A stretch of DNA of 64,000 bases from Thioalkalivibrio sp. ALJ7. Lineage in GTDB: Bacteria > Pseudomonadota > Gammaproteobacteria > Ectothiorhodospirales > Ectothiorhodospiraceae. The position numbers were made by a program, and so were the translations under genes. The stretch spans positions 124,001 to 188,000 of the forward strand of contig NZ_AQXQ01000010.1 of assembly GCF_000376865.1 (NCBI RefSeq), read 5' to 3'. The notes beneath the pieces were generated by a model. That model worked only from the letters and a program-made list of their open reading frames with translations. It was not told the DNA's origin and made no database searches. Below, piece after piece: positions 37,676 through 45,852 of this stretch (positions are counted from its first letter, which is position 1; the number at the start of each line of letters is the position of its first letter).

Positions 37676-38236
37676 GTGCAGGTCCCGAATGACACCCTGG
37701 CGCGGGTGCGAATCCGCGCCCTGATCAAGTTGATGGTTTTCGGCGCAGTCGCCTTGTTGGTGGTCGTGCTGTTGAGCTACGCGCTCTCACGCCCGGGCGA
37801 TGCTCGCGGCGAGACCTTGCGTGTGGACCTGCGAGACATCGCGCCCGGTGAGGCGAAACGCCTGGTATGGGAGAGCCGGCGGGTGCTGGTGGTGCATCGG
37901 GATGCCGCGTGGCAGGAGGCGTTAGCCGACGATGCAGATCTCGCCGACCCCAATGCCCGGAGGGGGCAGCAGCCGGATGGCCTGACGTTGCCCCTGCGTA
38001 GTTATCGCCCGGAATGGCTAGTGGTGATCGGCGAAAGCACCGATTTGGGCTGCGAACTGAATCTCGTGCACCCCGAAGAAGCGGAAGGCTGGTCCGGTGG
38101 GTTTGAGGATCGCTGCCGGGGGGGGCGGTATGACGGGGCGGGACGCGTCTATGCCGATCAGCCGGCGCGTAGAAACCTTCCAATTCCGGAATATCGCCTG
38201 TCCGGTGATGATCAACTCATCCTTGGAGGTTCCTGA
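37676..38236 (+). CDS. Membrane-anchored Rieske-fold protein lacking cluster ligands
   Basis: GTG 37676 follows gagagg by six bases. The 186-residue protein has one N-terminal membrane helix (LIKLMVFGAVALLVVVLLSYAL) and a periplasmic domain resembling the Rieske subunit of cytochrome bc complexes. Where bc1 Rieske proteins have CTHLGC this protein has STDLGC. Where they have CPCHGSHYD it has DRCRGGRYD. The tail GRVYADQPARRNLPIPEYRL matches the usual end. Thus both disulfide cysteines are kept while all four 2Fe-2S ligands are replaced. An electron-transfer role is therefore unlikely; a structural or assembly role is possible. Confidence 0.75.
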   Translation: MQVPNDTLARVRIRALIKLMVFGAVALLVVVLLSYALSRPGDARGETLRVDLRDIAPGEAKRLVWESRRVLVVHRDAAWQEALADDADLADPNARRGQQPDGLTLPLRSYRPEWLVVIGESTDLGCELNLVHPEEAEGWSGGFEDRCRGGRYDGAGRVYADQPARRNLPIPEYRLSGDDQLILGGS

Positions 38237-38247
38237 CGCTCGCAGGC

Positions 38248-39003
38248 TCAGGGGGCTTGAAACGCGGGATAGAGGTCGAAGCGCACGCTCTTTCCTTTCA
38301 CGCTGGCCTGAGGCGTGTCCGGCCCGATGGCTGGGGCGTGCAGGGGCCGTTTAACGATCACGCGGCGTTCGACTCCTGCGCGTAGGGTGGCGAGGGTCTG
38401 GTCGGCATCCGGGTCGGCCGCATCCGGCATCAGCGCCTGAATCAATTGCATGTCCTTTTTTACGGCCGCTCGCTTGGCCCGTTCCGGGAACATGGGATCA
38501 AACACCGCTGCGGTCGCCGGTGGTTCCAGCTGGCTCGGGTTGGCCGGGCCTTCGAACAGGGTGATGCGTTCGATGATGGTTGCCAGCTCGGATGTTCGGC
38601 TCGCGCGCGCAAGCGCATCGGCAAGGAGCCGGTACACCACCGGGTGGCGCTCCCAGGCGGTGACGCGGAAGCCATGCGCCGCCAGGAGCAGGGTGTCGCG
38701 GCCGATGCCGGCGGAGGCGTCAATGACATGGCTGTCGCGCGGCAGCTTGCCGAATGCGCGGATCAGCCCCTCGCGCTGATGCCCGGCATGGGCGAGCCGA
38801 TAGCCCTGGCGCCCGGCGGCAAAATCCAGGTGAAGCCGCAAGGGTGGACGGCGATCGGTGCGCAGGAGCGCAAGCCCCTCGGGGCCGAGCTCCAACGTCA
38901 GTTCGGCCTCTCCCGAATGCTGATAACCAAGTGCCTCCAGTGTCTCGCGCAGGGCGCGGGCTTCGGCCTCGTGCCCCAGGATCGCTTGTACTGTGAGCGG
39001 CAT
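38248..39003 (-). CDS. rsmJ: 16S rRNA (guanine-1516-N2) methyltransferase RsmJ
   Basis: This 251-residue class I methyltransferase has VIDASAGIGRDTLLLAAHG as SAM motif, TAWERHPVVYRLLADAL, and the substrate motif FDPMFPERAKRAAVKKDMQLIQAL, which is specific to RsmJ (formerly YhiQ). It modifies G1516 of 16S rRNA. Start ATG 39003. It is followed downstream on this strand by nothing closer than the convergent Rieske-like gene; slyX lies directly upstream. Confidence 0.93.
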   Translation of the reverse strand: MPLTVQAILGHEAEARALRETLEALGYQHSGEAELTLELGPEGLALLRTDRRPPLRLHLDFAAGRQGYRLAHAGHQREGLIRAFGKLPRDSHVIDASAGIGRDTLLLAAHGFRVTAWERHPVVYRLLADALARASRTSELATIIERITLFEGPANPSQLEPPATAAVFDPMFPERAKRAAVKKDMQLIQALMPDAADPDADQTLATLRAGVERRVIVKRPLHAPAIGPDTPQASVKGKSVRFDLYPAFQAP

Positions 39004-39009
39004 CGGGTG

Positions 39010-39228
39010 TCAGTAGTGGGGCGGGGGTGGCTCGGCGCCCTCGGGTCCGCCGTTGCGTTCTTCCAGCTCCCGGAGCCGGTCCCGCAGCCATTGCACCTGC
39101 TGACGTAGCTCACTGTTGGCCTGTTGTAGCGCCAGCTGAACGCGGGCCTGTTCCTCCTGGGTGTATTCCTGATGGGCCAAACGGACTTCCAGGTCCTCGA
39201 TCCGTTTTTGCAGGCTTTGCGGGTTCAT
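39010..39228 (-). CDS. slyX: SlyX family coiled-coil protein
   Basis: This 72-residue protein is almost entirely coiled coil (LQKRIEDLEVRLAHQEYTQEE...LRDRLRELEER) with a Pro-rich tail ending PPPPHY, as in SlyX. ATG 39228 is eight bases after GGAG, so I prefer it to GTG 39237, which overlaps the preceding gene's stop. Its function remains unknown. Confidence 0.93.
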   Translation of the reverse strand: MNPQSLQKRIEDLEVRLAHQEYTQEEQARVQLALQQANSELRQQVQWLRDRLRELEERNGGPEGAEPPPPHY

Positions 39229-39233
39229 GCGTG

Positions 39234-40217
39234 TCACTCCACCACGTTGCGCGGCTTTCCGCTGGCAAAGGCTCGGATATTCGCGGCCAGCTCGTTGATC
39301 ACCCGCTGACGTGCCGAGTGGGCCGCCCAGGCCGTGTGTGGCGTCAGGACCAGGTTGGGGATGTCGTCGGCCAATAGCGGATGATCAGCGGGAGGTGGCT
39401 CGGGCTCGACCACGTCGATGCCGGCACCGCCCAGGTGGCCGCTGCGCAGGTGCAGGGCCAAGGCTTCGGGGTCGACCAGGCCCCCACGGGCCGTGTTCAG
39501 AAGCAAACTGCCCGTTCGCATGCGCTGCAGGGCGTCGTTGTTGATTAGATGTCGGGTTTCCGGGGTCAGCGGGCAGTGCAGGCTGATGACGTCACACTGC
39601 GCCAGGAGTTCCTCCAGTGGCATACGCTCCTGTGACCCGGAAGTCTGGTGTGCTCGGGTAGGTTCCAGGCTCTCGGCCACGCGAACCTCCATGCCAAAGG
39701 CTTCGGCGATGCGGGCGGTCGCCTTTCCGAGGACGCCCCACCCGACGATGCCGATGCGCATGCCAGCCAAGGTGCCAATCGGATGATCCAGGAGGCAGAA
39801 CTGATCGGATTGGGACCAGCGTCCGGCACGAATATCGGCGCGATAGTCGTCGAGTCGGGTGACCAGTGTGAGCAACAGCGCAAAGACATGCTGAACCACG
39901 GAGTCCGTTGCGTAGTCGCGGGCGTTGCTGACAACGATCCCCAGCCGCTGGGCGGCCTCTACGTCGATGTTGTTGGTGCCGGTTGCCGCGGCGCAGATGA
40001 GTCGCAGCTTGGGTGCAGCGGCCAGTGCATCCGCATCCAGCTCGACCTTGTTGGTGATGACGACCTCGGCTTCATGGATGCGTTGAGTGAGTTGGCCGGC
40101 TTGCGTGCGCTCGTGGAGGGCCCAATGCGGCAGGCAGTCCTGAAGCTCGCTCAGGTCAAGGTCACCACGGTTGACGGTGGCGAGATCGAGAAAGACGCCG
40201 TGCTGAGGCTGGTTCAT
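39234..40217 (-). CDS. D-2-hydroxyacid dehydrogenase (glycerate/hydroxypyruvate type)
   Basis: This 327-residue NAD(P)-dependent enzyme has the nucleotide-binding GIVGWGVLGKATARIAEAFG and the catalytic Arg in LNTARGGLVDPEAL, a Glu in VEPEPPPADHPLL, and the catalytic His in LTPHTAWAAHSARQRV. The pattern fits HprA-like glycerate dehydrogenases, which interconvert glycerate and hydroxypyruvate. Other 2-hydroxyacids are possible. The start ATG is at 40217. It overlaps the GTG alternative start of slyX by a few bases. Confidence 0.9.
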   Translation of the reverse strand: MNQPQHGVFLDLATVNRGDLDLSELQDCLPHWALHERTQAGQLTQRIHEAEVVITNKVELDADALAAAPKLRLICAAATGTNNIDVEAAQRLGIVVSNARDYATDSVVQHVFALLLTLVTRLDDYRADIRAGRWSQSDQFCLLDHPIGTLAGMRIGIVGWGVLGKATARIAEAFGMEVRVAESLEPTRAHQTSGSQERMPLEELLAQCDVISLHCPLTPETRHLINNDALQRMRTGSLLLNTARGGLVDPEALALHLRSGHLGGAGIDVVEPEPPPADHPLLADDIPNLVLTPHTAWAAHSARQRVINELAANIRAFASGKPRNVVE

Positions 40218-40230
40218 GGTCGGGGTCCAA

Positions 40231-40260
40231 TGAAAAAGGGCCCCGCGCAGCGGGGCCCTG
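40231..40260 (-). terminator. Rho-independent terminator downstream of Bax-inhibitor-like gene
   Basis: Perfect stem agggccccgc / gcggggccct with a 3-base loop; on the minus strand it ends in TTTTTCATT, 35 bases beyond the stop of the leftward gene. Confidence 0.9.
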
Positions 40261-40294
40261 GATCGCGTTCCTGCGATGCCGTACTCGCTGAAAC

Positions 40295-40984
40295 CTAGTT
40301 GTCGCCCATGAAGGCGTGGAACAGGTTCAGCAGGTGCAGGAACATCACGTAGAGGTTCGCGTACAGCGAGACGGTCATCACGACGTAGTTGGCCTCCTTG
40401 TCGTGGATCATTCGGCTGGTGTCGAACAGGATGGCCGCGGACAGCAGAAGGACGACGCCGGTCGAGATCGCGAGCGACAGGGCTGGGATCGCCAGGAACA
40501 GGTTGGCGACAATGGCCAGCAGCGCCACCACCAGGCCGACGACGAGGAAGCCGCCCAGGAAGCTGAAGTCTTTCTTGGTGGCCAGTGCATAGCCGGAGAG
40601 CGTGACAAACGCGACGGCGGTCGCGGCGAAGGCGTTCCCGACGATTTGCGGCCCGTTCGGGAGGCCCAGGTACATGCTCAGGATCGGGCCGAGGAAGAAG
40701 CCCAGCACGCCCGTGAAGGCGAAGGTGAGCACCAGGCCCAGGACAGAGTTGCGCGCGGCATAGATAGCGAACGGTCCGCCAATCAGGACGCCGAGCATGA
40801 AGATCCAGTGCACCGGCGGCGCGTTGACCGCCATGGCGATGAATGCGGTGATCGCGCTGAAGGCCAGGGTGAGCGACAGCAGCATGTAGGTCTGCCGGAT
40901 CACCTTGTTGGTGGAGATGGTCTCGCTGATAGAACCCGTACTCGACGGATTGCGGCTGGAGCGGACGATCTGGTCTCGGGACAC
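40295..40984 (-). CDS. Bax inhibitor-1 / YccA family membrane protein
   Basis: GTG 40984 follows AAGGAG by seven bases. The 229-residue protein has seven hydrophobic segments. The family landmarks are TYMLLSLTLAFSAITAF at the first helix, GVLGFFLGPILSMYL, FVTLSGYALATKKDFSFLGGF, and the C-terminal acidic motif AILFDTSRMIHDKEANYV with ASLYANLYVMFLHLL-like residues. YccA interacts with FtsH; others in the family are Ca2+ leak channels. Its exact role here is unknown. Confidence 0.93.
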   Translation of the reverse strand: MSRDQIVRSSRNPSSTGSISETISTNKVIRQTYMLLSLTLAFSAITAFIAMAVNAPPVHWIFMLGVLIGGPFAIYAARNSVLGLVLTFAFTGVLGFFLGPILSMYLGLPNGPQIVGNAFAATAVAFVTLSGYALATKKDFSFLGGFLVVGLVVALLAIVANLFLAIPALSLAISTGVVLLLSAAILFDTSRMIHDKEANYVVMTVSLYANLYVMFLHLLNLFHAFMGDN

Positions 40985-41107
40985 GGGACAACTCCTTCAG
41001 TGGGTTCGAAACAGCAATTAGTGTAGCGAGAAGTGCGGATGGTTGCAGCGTTTCCATGGTCCGCTCGTGGCATCGGCCGGACCATGGCATGAATCCGCCT
41101 GCGGGCG

Positions 41108-43180
41108 TTACTTGATGGGCTCGCCAGCCTTTTCCGAAACCGTCTTCACCGCGTGATCGGTGGACTTGAAGATGTTGTCCTTGCCGATGATCTCGTCGAG
41201 CCCGGTGCGCTGCATGACCTCCATCACCTGGGCCTTCACACCAGCGAACACCAACGTGATCCCGCGGGCCTTCAAGCGGTGCACCAACTGATGGATGACC
41301 TCCTCGCCGGAGGCGTCGATCTCATTAATGCCCTTGCCGACCACAATCAGGTATTTGGCCTGCGGATGGCGGGCCAGAAGGTCCAGCACGGCATCCTCGA
41401 AGTAAGGCACGTTGGCGAAGTAGAGGGAGCCATCGAAGCGCATCATGCCGACCTTCTCGTTGGTCTCCAGGCCATAGCGCTGGGCCTCGCGCAGGGTGCC
41501 GTCCTCGTAGCGCGCCAGTTCCGAGACACGCGGCTGCATGGTGCGGTACAGGTACAGCACGATCGCCAGGCCGGCACCGATGAGGATGCCGTAGTCCAGG
41601 TTGGGTGCCATGGCCAGCGTCGCGACAAAGGTGACAATCGCGGCGGCCCCGTCGTGCTTGTTGGCCACCCAGGCATGCTTGATGGCTTTGAAATTAATGA
41701 GCCCGACGACCGCCATCATGATGATGGCCGCCAGCACCGCCTGTGGCAGGTGATAGATCAGAGGCGTCAGGAACAGGAGTGCCAGGCCGATGATCACGGC
41801 CGTGATCACAGAGGCCAGCCCGGTTTTCGCACCCGAGTTCAGGTTGACCGCCGATCGCGAGAACGAGCCGCTCACCGGATAGCCCTGGGTGAAGCCCCCT
41901 GCGATGTTCGCAAGGCCCTGACCCATCAGCTCCTTGTTGGGGTCCAGGCGTTGCCCGGTACGGGCCGCCATGGCTTTCGCAATCGCAATGGCCTCGGTAA
42001 AGCCGACCAGCGCGATGACGAAGGCGGTGGTCAAGAGGGTAGTGACCGTTCCAAAGGTGATTTCCGGTGCCGAGAAGTTCGGCAGACCCTGAGGCACATT
42101 GCCGACTACGGCGCCACCCCCATTGAGCTGAACGCCATCTTCGCTGACGCGCTCGACGCGCCAGTTGGCGGAGTCTGCCCGTTGGCGTTCGGCGTCGGTG
42201 AGGTGCTCATCCGCGATGAAACGCGCCGGTTCATCGTTCTCGCCCGGTACGCGGCGCAGCCTGATGTCGCGGATCTCGTCACGCTTGTTGGCGAGTTCTG
42301 GACGCAACTCGTCGCGTTCCAGGCGCAATTGGTCGGCTTCGTGGCGTAGACGGACTGCCTCGGCGCCGTCCAGCCCCTGTGCCTCCGCTTCCAAGTTCCG
42401 GATCTCCTCATCGAGCTCGGCCAGGCGGCTGCTCTCGCGTTCGATGGCCTGGGCTAGCGTGACCACCTCGGCCGGTGCGATCTGGTCCACGGAGGTCTCG
42501 GCCTTGCGCTCGTAGCCAATGGCCCAGCTCAGGACAATGGCGACAACGACGGCGACAAGGACGCCGGGAACCTTCGGGGTGAAGCGCTTCATCAGGACCA
42601 TCAGGGCGATGGCACCCAGGCCGAAGATAAGCGTCGGCCAGTGAACGCTGCCTAGCTCCAGCACCACGCCCCAGAGGCCGAGCAGGAAATGACCGCTGGT
42701 GTCGATGGGCACACCCAGCAATTTGTTGACCTGGGACAAACCGATGATGATCGCGGCCGCATTAGTGAAGCCGACGATGACTGGGTGCGAGATAAAGCTG
42801 ACGAGCGCGCCCAGCTTGAACAGACCCAGTACCAGCTGCACCACGCCGACAATGAATGCGAGTGCGATCGCCAGGGCGACGAACTCGGTCGACCCCTCGG
42901 CAGCTAGTGGCACCAGGGCCGACGCCGTAAGCAGCGAGACGACGGCCACCGGGCCGGTGGCGAGCTGGTTGGATGAGCCCCACAGGGCCGCGACCATCAC
43001 CGGCAGCAGGGACGCATAAAGCCCGTACACCGGCGGCAGACCTGCCAGCTGTGCATAGGCCATCGACTGGGGAATCAGGACCAGAGCGACCGAGATGCCA
43101 GCGATGAAATCCGCGTTGAGGGTTTGCTTGGTCGGACGCCAGCTCAGGAAAGGAAACACTCGCAGCAGCATCGAATTCAT
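41108..43180 (-). CDS. SulP-family anion transporter with coiled-coil insert and STAS domain
   Basis: This 690-residue transporter has the SulP membrane domain (LIPQSMAYAQLAGLPPVYGLYASLLP near the N-terminus and MGQGLANIAGGFTQGYPVSGSFSRSAVN) and a C-terminal STAS domain (about 575-680). The usual size is about 560. The extra length is a charged segment at about 224-355, between SWAIGYE and GGAVVGNVPQGLP, most of which (239-312) is heptad-like coiled coil. SulP proteins carry sulfate, bicarbonate or other anions with sodium or protons; the substrate is not predictable here. Confidence 0.92.
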   Translation of the reverse strand: MNSMLLRVFPFLSWRPTKQTLNADFIAGISVALVLIPQSMAYAQLAGLPPVYGLYASLLPVMVAALWGSSNQLATGPVAVVSLLTASALVPLAAEGSTEFVALAIALAFIVGVVQLVLGLFKLGALVSFISHPVIVGFTNAAAIIIGLSQVNKLLGVPIDTSGHFLLGLWGVVLELGSVHWPTLIFGLGAIALMVLMKRFTPKVPGVLVAVVVAIVLSWAIGYERKAETSVDQIAPAEVVTLAQAIERESSRLAELDEEIRNLEAEAQGLDGAEAVRLRHEADQLRLERDELRPELANKRDEIRDIRLRRVPGENDEPARFIADEHLTDAERQRADSANWRVERVSEDGVQLNGGGAVVGNVPQGLPNFSAPEITFGTVTTLLTTAFVIALVGFTEAIAIAKAMAARTGQRLDPNKELMGQGLANIAGGFTQGYPVSGSFSRSAVNLNSGAKTGLASVITAVIIGLALLFLTPLIYHLPQAVLAAIIMMAVVGLINFKAIKHAWVANKHDGAAAIVTFVATLAMAPNLDYGILIGAGLAIVLYLYRTMQPRVSELARYEDGTLREAQRYGLETNEKVGMMRFDGSLYFANVPYFEDAVLDLLARHPQAKYLIVVGKGINEIDASGEEVIHQLVHRLKARGITLVFAGVKAQVMEVMQRTGLDEIIGKDNIFKSTDHAVKTVSEKAGEPIK

Positions 43181-43466
43181 CGGGTCACTCGCTCGGCCGG
43201 TTCGTGATAATGGACGACGGCCGGACCGATATTGCGGCGCCGGGGATGGTGCGTCCGGGCCGGTCGGCTGCCAGGGCCGTCGTCACTGAGATGGCAGCCA
43301 GGTCTGAGCCCGAAGCGTGGGACGGGCACAGGCGGAAAGGAGTCCGCAATTATAGAGGCCTATTCCATTTTCTTCTATCTAACTTGTTCAATATGACGCA
43401 TACCACATGAGCTATGGATGGGTATTAGCAAGTGCGGGGAAGTGTGAGGAGAGGGGGGATTGAATA
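43181..43466. other. Intergenic region with SulP promoter
   Basis: This gap of 286 bases holds the promoter of the leftward SulP gene and no supportable gene. A perfect TATAAT lies on the minus strand at 43349-43354, about 170 bases before the SulP start. The region at 43360-43430 is AT-rich. No clear -35 hexamer is seen. Confidence 0.5.
43349..43354 (-). promoter_or_regulatory. Candidate -10 element upstream of SulP gene
   Basis: TATAAT on the minus strand in an AT-rich island, about 170 bases upstream of the SulP start codon. The -35 region is weak, so an activator or a different start point is possible. Confidence 0.4.
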
Positions 43467-43649
43467 TGGCGGAGAGGGAGGGATTACTGCGGCGCGTAGC
43501 GCCTTGCCCTTCGGGTCGTCACACTCCGGTGACGCTCTGGCATCGCTGCGCGCTGCCAGTCGAACCATTGTTGTCGATTCCTCGGGTTCGAATCTGTGGC
43601 CGGCTACGTTTCATGTGTCAGGCGGCAGCTCGGACGCGGTTGCTTAATC
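43467..43649 (-). repeat. tRNA-Ser 3'-end repeat unit (183 bp) after tRNA-Ser(TGA)
   Basis: The 19-base 3' end of tRNA-Ser (minus strand AATCCCTCCCTCTCCGCCA) recurs at 43467-43485, exactly 183 bases beyond the same sequence in the true tRNA (43650-43668). The spacer has the core found near 49 kb: an inverted T-arm (plus strand ctcgggttcgaatc, 43581-43594), then segments like agtcgaaccat, gctctggcatcgctgcgcgctgcc and cttcgggtcgtcac. Here the spacer lacks the good terminator seen in the other copies. Confidence 0.8.
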
Positions 43650-43739
43650 TGGCGGAGAGGGAGGGATTCGAACCCTCGAGGGGCTTTCACCCCTGCCGGT
43701 TTTCAAGACCGGTGCAATCGACCACTCTGCCACCTCTCC
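43650..43739 (-). tRNA. tRNA-Ser (anticodon TGA)
   Basis: A 90-nt type II tRNA with encoded CCA: acceptor GGAGAGG/CCTCTCC, anticodon loop CTTGAAA (TGA), a long variable arm, and T-arm GAGGGTTCGAATCCCTC. It reads UCA codons. Confidence 0.97.
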
Positions 43740-43973
43740 GAGGTTGGGCATTGTCTGGCAAGGGGGGCGGCCTGGCAACCGGGGTGGTACTGCGTGGCCT
43801 GCCGGCCACGAGAGGGAGGGATTTGGGCCTGCGGTTTTCATTTGGCTTGAAGGGCAGTGCCAGCTGGGTATCAGGCTCATGTGGCGGCCCGTTACCAATT
43901 CGCCGGGAGGCTAATAGGCGGCCTTGGAATGCTTGACGCAGGCCCGGTGTGGCCCTAATCTTGTGCGCGTTCT

Positions 43974-44048
43974 GGGCGGTTAGCTCAGCGGTAGAGCACT
44001 GCCTTCACACGGCAGGGGTCACTAGTTCGAACCTAGTACCGCCCACCA
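43974..44048 (+). tRNA. tRNA-Val (anticodon CAC)
   Basis: A 75-nt tRNA with encoded CCA: acceptor GGGCGGT/ACCGCCC, anticodon stem CTGCC/GGCAG with loop TTCACAC (CAC), T-arm CTAGTTCGAACCTAG. It reads GUG. Confidence 0.97.
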
Positions 44049-44056
44049 GCATTATC

Positions 44057-44090
44057 AAAGGGTTAGGTCCAGCGGGCCTAGCCCTTTTTT
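44057..44090. terminator. Terminator of tRNA-Val, overlapping the sigma-factor gene stop
   Basis: The stem aaagggttagg / cctagcccttt (one G-T pair) with TTTTTT on the plus strand lies nine bases after tRNA-Val. The stop codon of the leftward sigma-factor gene (44078-44080) is inside this hairpin, so it can serve both sides. Confidence 0.85.
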
Positions 44091-45394
44091 GTTGGGGGTG
44101 CGGCTGCCCGCGCACGGTCAAGCAGCAGGTGCTTCTCCGCTTCATTGGCAGAGCGCTCGGCAGCCCGCCGGAACGCCGCTGCCGCGGCCTCGCGTTCGCC
44201 GCAGCGTTCCAGGAGGTCCCCGCGTACGGCGTGCAGAGGCACATAGCTGGACAGTGCCCGGGCATCGATGTCGGTGTCGAGCGCCGCCAGTACGTGCGCC
44301 GGGTCGTCGAACTGGGCGGCGGCCTGCGCTTGATGGATGCGTGCGGCCGGCGATCCCGTGGTCGTGAACAGCGTTGCGTAGTGAGCGGCGATCTGCGGCC
44401 AGTCGGTGGCGGCAAAGCTGGGCGCTGTCGCATGGCAGGCGGCGATGGCAGCCTGCAGGCGAAATGGGCTCGGCCCGGCGTTCTGATCTCGGGCGAGCCT
44501 GTTGGCACGGGACAGGGCGATCAGGCCACGGCGGATGCCGCCGCGATCCCACGTGCCGCGATCCTGGTCCTTCAGCAGCACTGGGTTGCCTTGCGCATCC
44601 ATGCGCGCGGCCAGGCGCGCGCCGTGCAGTTCGATCAGGCCGAGCAGTGCCTGGGTCTCGATATCCTCGGGGATGGCCTGTGCAAGCACGCGGGCCATGC
44701 GCAGTGCCTCATGACAGAACTCGCCGTGCGTCCAGGCGTCGCCCTGGCTGGCCACATGGCCTTCGGTAAACAGCCGGTAGATCACTTCGTGCACGGATCC
44801 CAGGCGTTCCCGGCATTCGGACGGCGATGGCGTTTCGAACCGGACGTTGGCCTGGGCGAGTTTACGTTTGCCGCGGACGATGCGCTGCGCGATGGTGGTT
44901 TCGGAGACCAGAAAGGCGCGGGCGAGGGCGGTGTTGTCGAGTCCGGCGAGGGTGCGCAGAGCGAGTGCGCAGCGGGTGTCGGGGGGGAGGACCGGGTGGC
45001 AGGCGATGAACAGCAGGGCGAGCGTGTCGTGACGGACATCGTCGCTCCATTGGGGCGTCGATGCCCCCAGGTGGCTGCATGCGATTTCGTGACCGTAATT
45101 GGCGACGAGGGCATCGCCCCGATGTTCGCGGCGCAGGTGGTCGACCGCGCGGTTGCGTGCCGTATGTAGCAGCCACGCGGTCGGGTTTTCCGGGATTCCC
45201 TGGGTGGGCCAGTGTCCGAGGGCGGCGATCAGGGCATCTTGTGCCACGTCTTCGGCGAGGGCGTAGTCGCCGCTCCAGCGCGCCAGGGCCGCCACGATGC
45301 GGCTCGCATCCAGACGCCAGATGGACTCGATGCGGCGCTGGATATCCCGCATCCCGGGTGCTGGATGTGCACCGGATTGGTCGCGGCCGCTCAC
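44078..45394 (-). CDS. ECF42-type RNA polymerase sigma factor with C-terminal TPR-like extension
   Basis: GTG 45394 overlaps the upstream gene's stop (GTGA), so I prefer it to ATG 45352. The 438-residue protein has sigma-70 region 2 (ARIVAALARW-like, EDVAQDALIAALGHWP, NPTAWLLHTARNRAVDHLRR) and region 4 (ALRTLAGLDNTALARAFLVSETTIAQRI). A long helical extension (about 210-438) follows, with GLIELHGARLAAR and RGGIRRGLIAL. Such sigma factors (ECF42) lack anti-sigma factors and are genetically linked to DGPF/YCII proteins, as here. It is the last gene of the leftward operon that starts at 48616. Confidence 0.9.
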   Translation of the reverse strand: MSGRDQSGAHPAPGMRDIQRRIESIWRLDASRIVAALARWSGDYALAEDVAQDALIAALGHWPTQGIPENPTAWLLHTARNRAVDHLRREHRGDALVANYGHEIACSHLGASTPQWSDDVRHDTLALLFIACHPVLPPDTRCALALRTLAGLDNTALARAFLVSETTIAQRIVRGKRKLAQANVRFETPSPSECRERLGSVHEVIYRLFTEGHVASQGDAWTHGEFCHEALRMARVLAQAIPEDIETQALLGLIELHGARLAARMDAQGNPVLLKDQDRGTWDRGGIRRGLIALSRANRLARDQNAGPSPFRLQAAIAACHATAPSFAATDWPQIAAHYATLFTTTGSPAARIHQAQAAAQFDDPAHVLAALDTDIDARALSSYVPLHAVRGDLLERCGEREAAAAAFRRAAERSANEAEKHLLLDRARAAAPPTKKG

Positions 45395-45756
45395 CGTTCC
45401 ACCAGTACCTCGAAGCCGCCCCAGAACATGCGCTGCAGGTCGAACGGTGGGTCCTGGTCCGGCGTTTTGTCCGGGCACGGCAGGCGCGGGTCCGCCATGA
45501 CGTCGGCATTGACACGATCCCGATGCTCGCGTGATTCGAAGCGGATCCACGAGAACACCACCGTTTCGTTGTCGCGTGCCTGGACGCTGCGCGGGAACGA
45601 CGTCAACTCGCCCGGCGCGACGTCATCAGCCACGCACTCGATGACTTCCAGTGCGCCGTGCTCGCGCCAGATCTGTGCGGCGAGATCAGCCTGCTGGCGG
45701 TAGTCCTCGATCCGGTCTCGTGGAATCGGTATTACATAGCCGTCAACGTAGTTCAT
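45391..45756 (-). CDS. DUF1428 family protein
   Basis: This 121-residue protein starts MNYVDGYVIPIPRDRIEDYR and has ALEVIECVADDV, the SWIRFESREHRDRVNADVMAD helix, and the C-terminal MFWGGFEVLVE, all typical of DUF1428, a dimeric alpha-beta-barrel family of unknown function. It lies in the ECF42-associated operon and its stop overlaps the sigma-factor start. Confidence 0.9.
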   Translation of the reverse strand: MNYVDGYVIPIPRDRIEDYRQQADLAAQIWREHGALEVIECVADDVAPGELTSFPRSVQARDNETVVFSWIRFESREHRDRVNADVMADPRLPCPDKTPDQDPPFDLQRMFWGGFEVLVER

Positions 45757-45852
45757 GGTCTGGCTCCTTTGGGGGAATCGGACGGGATGTGGACGGGTGC
45801 CCGGGCGTGCCGGACCCCGGTCGTGCGGTAGGGGACAGTGTGCTGGTCTGGA

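Noticed and set aside
41153-42349. A 398-codon ORF antisense to the SulP gene
   Set aside because: Shadow of the SulP reading frame; composition is not protein-like.
43460-43936. Peptide ORF with an AEREGFEPSRG start near tRNA-Ser
   Set aside because: It translates the tRNA-Ser gene and its repeat units; a widespread annotation artefact, not a gene.
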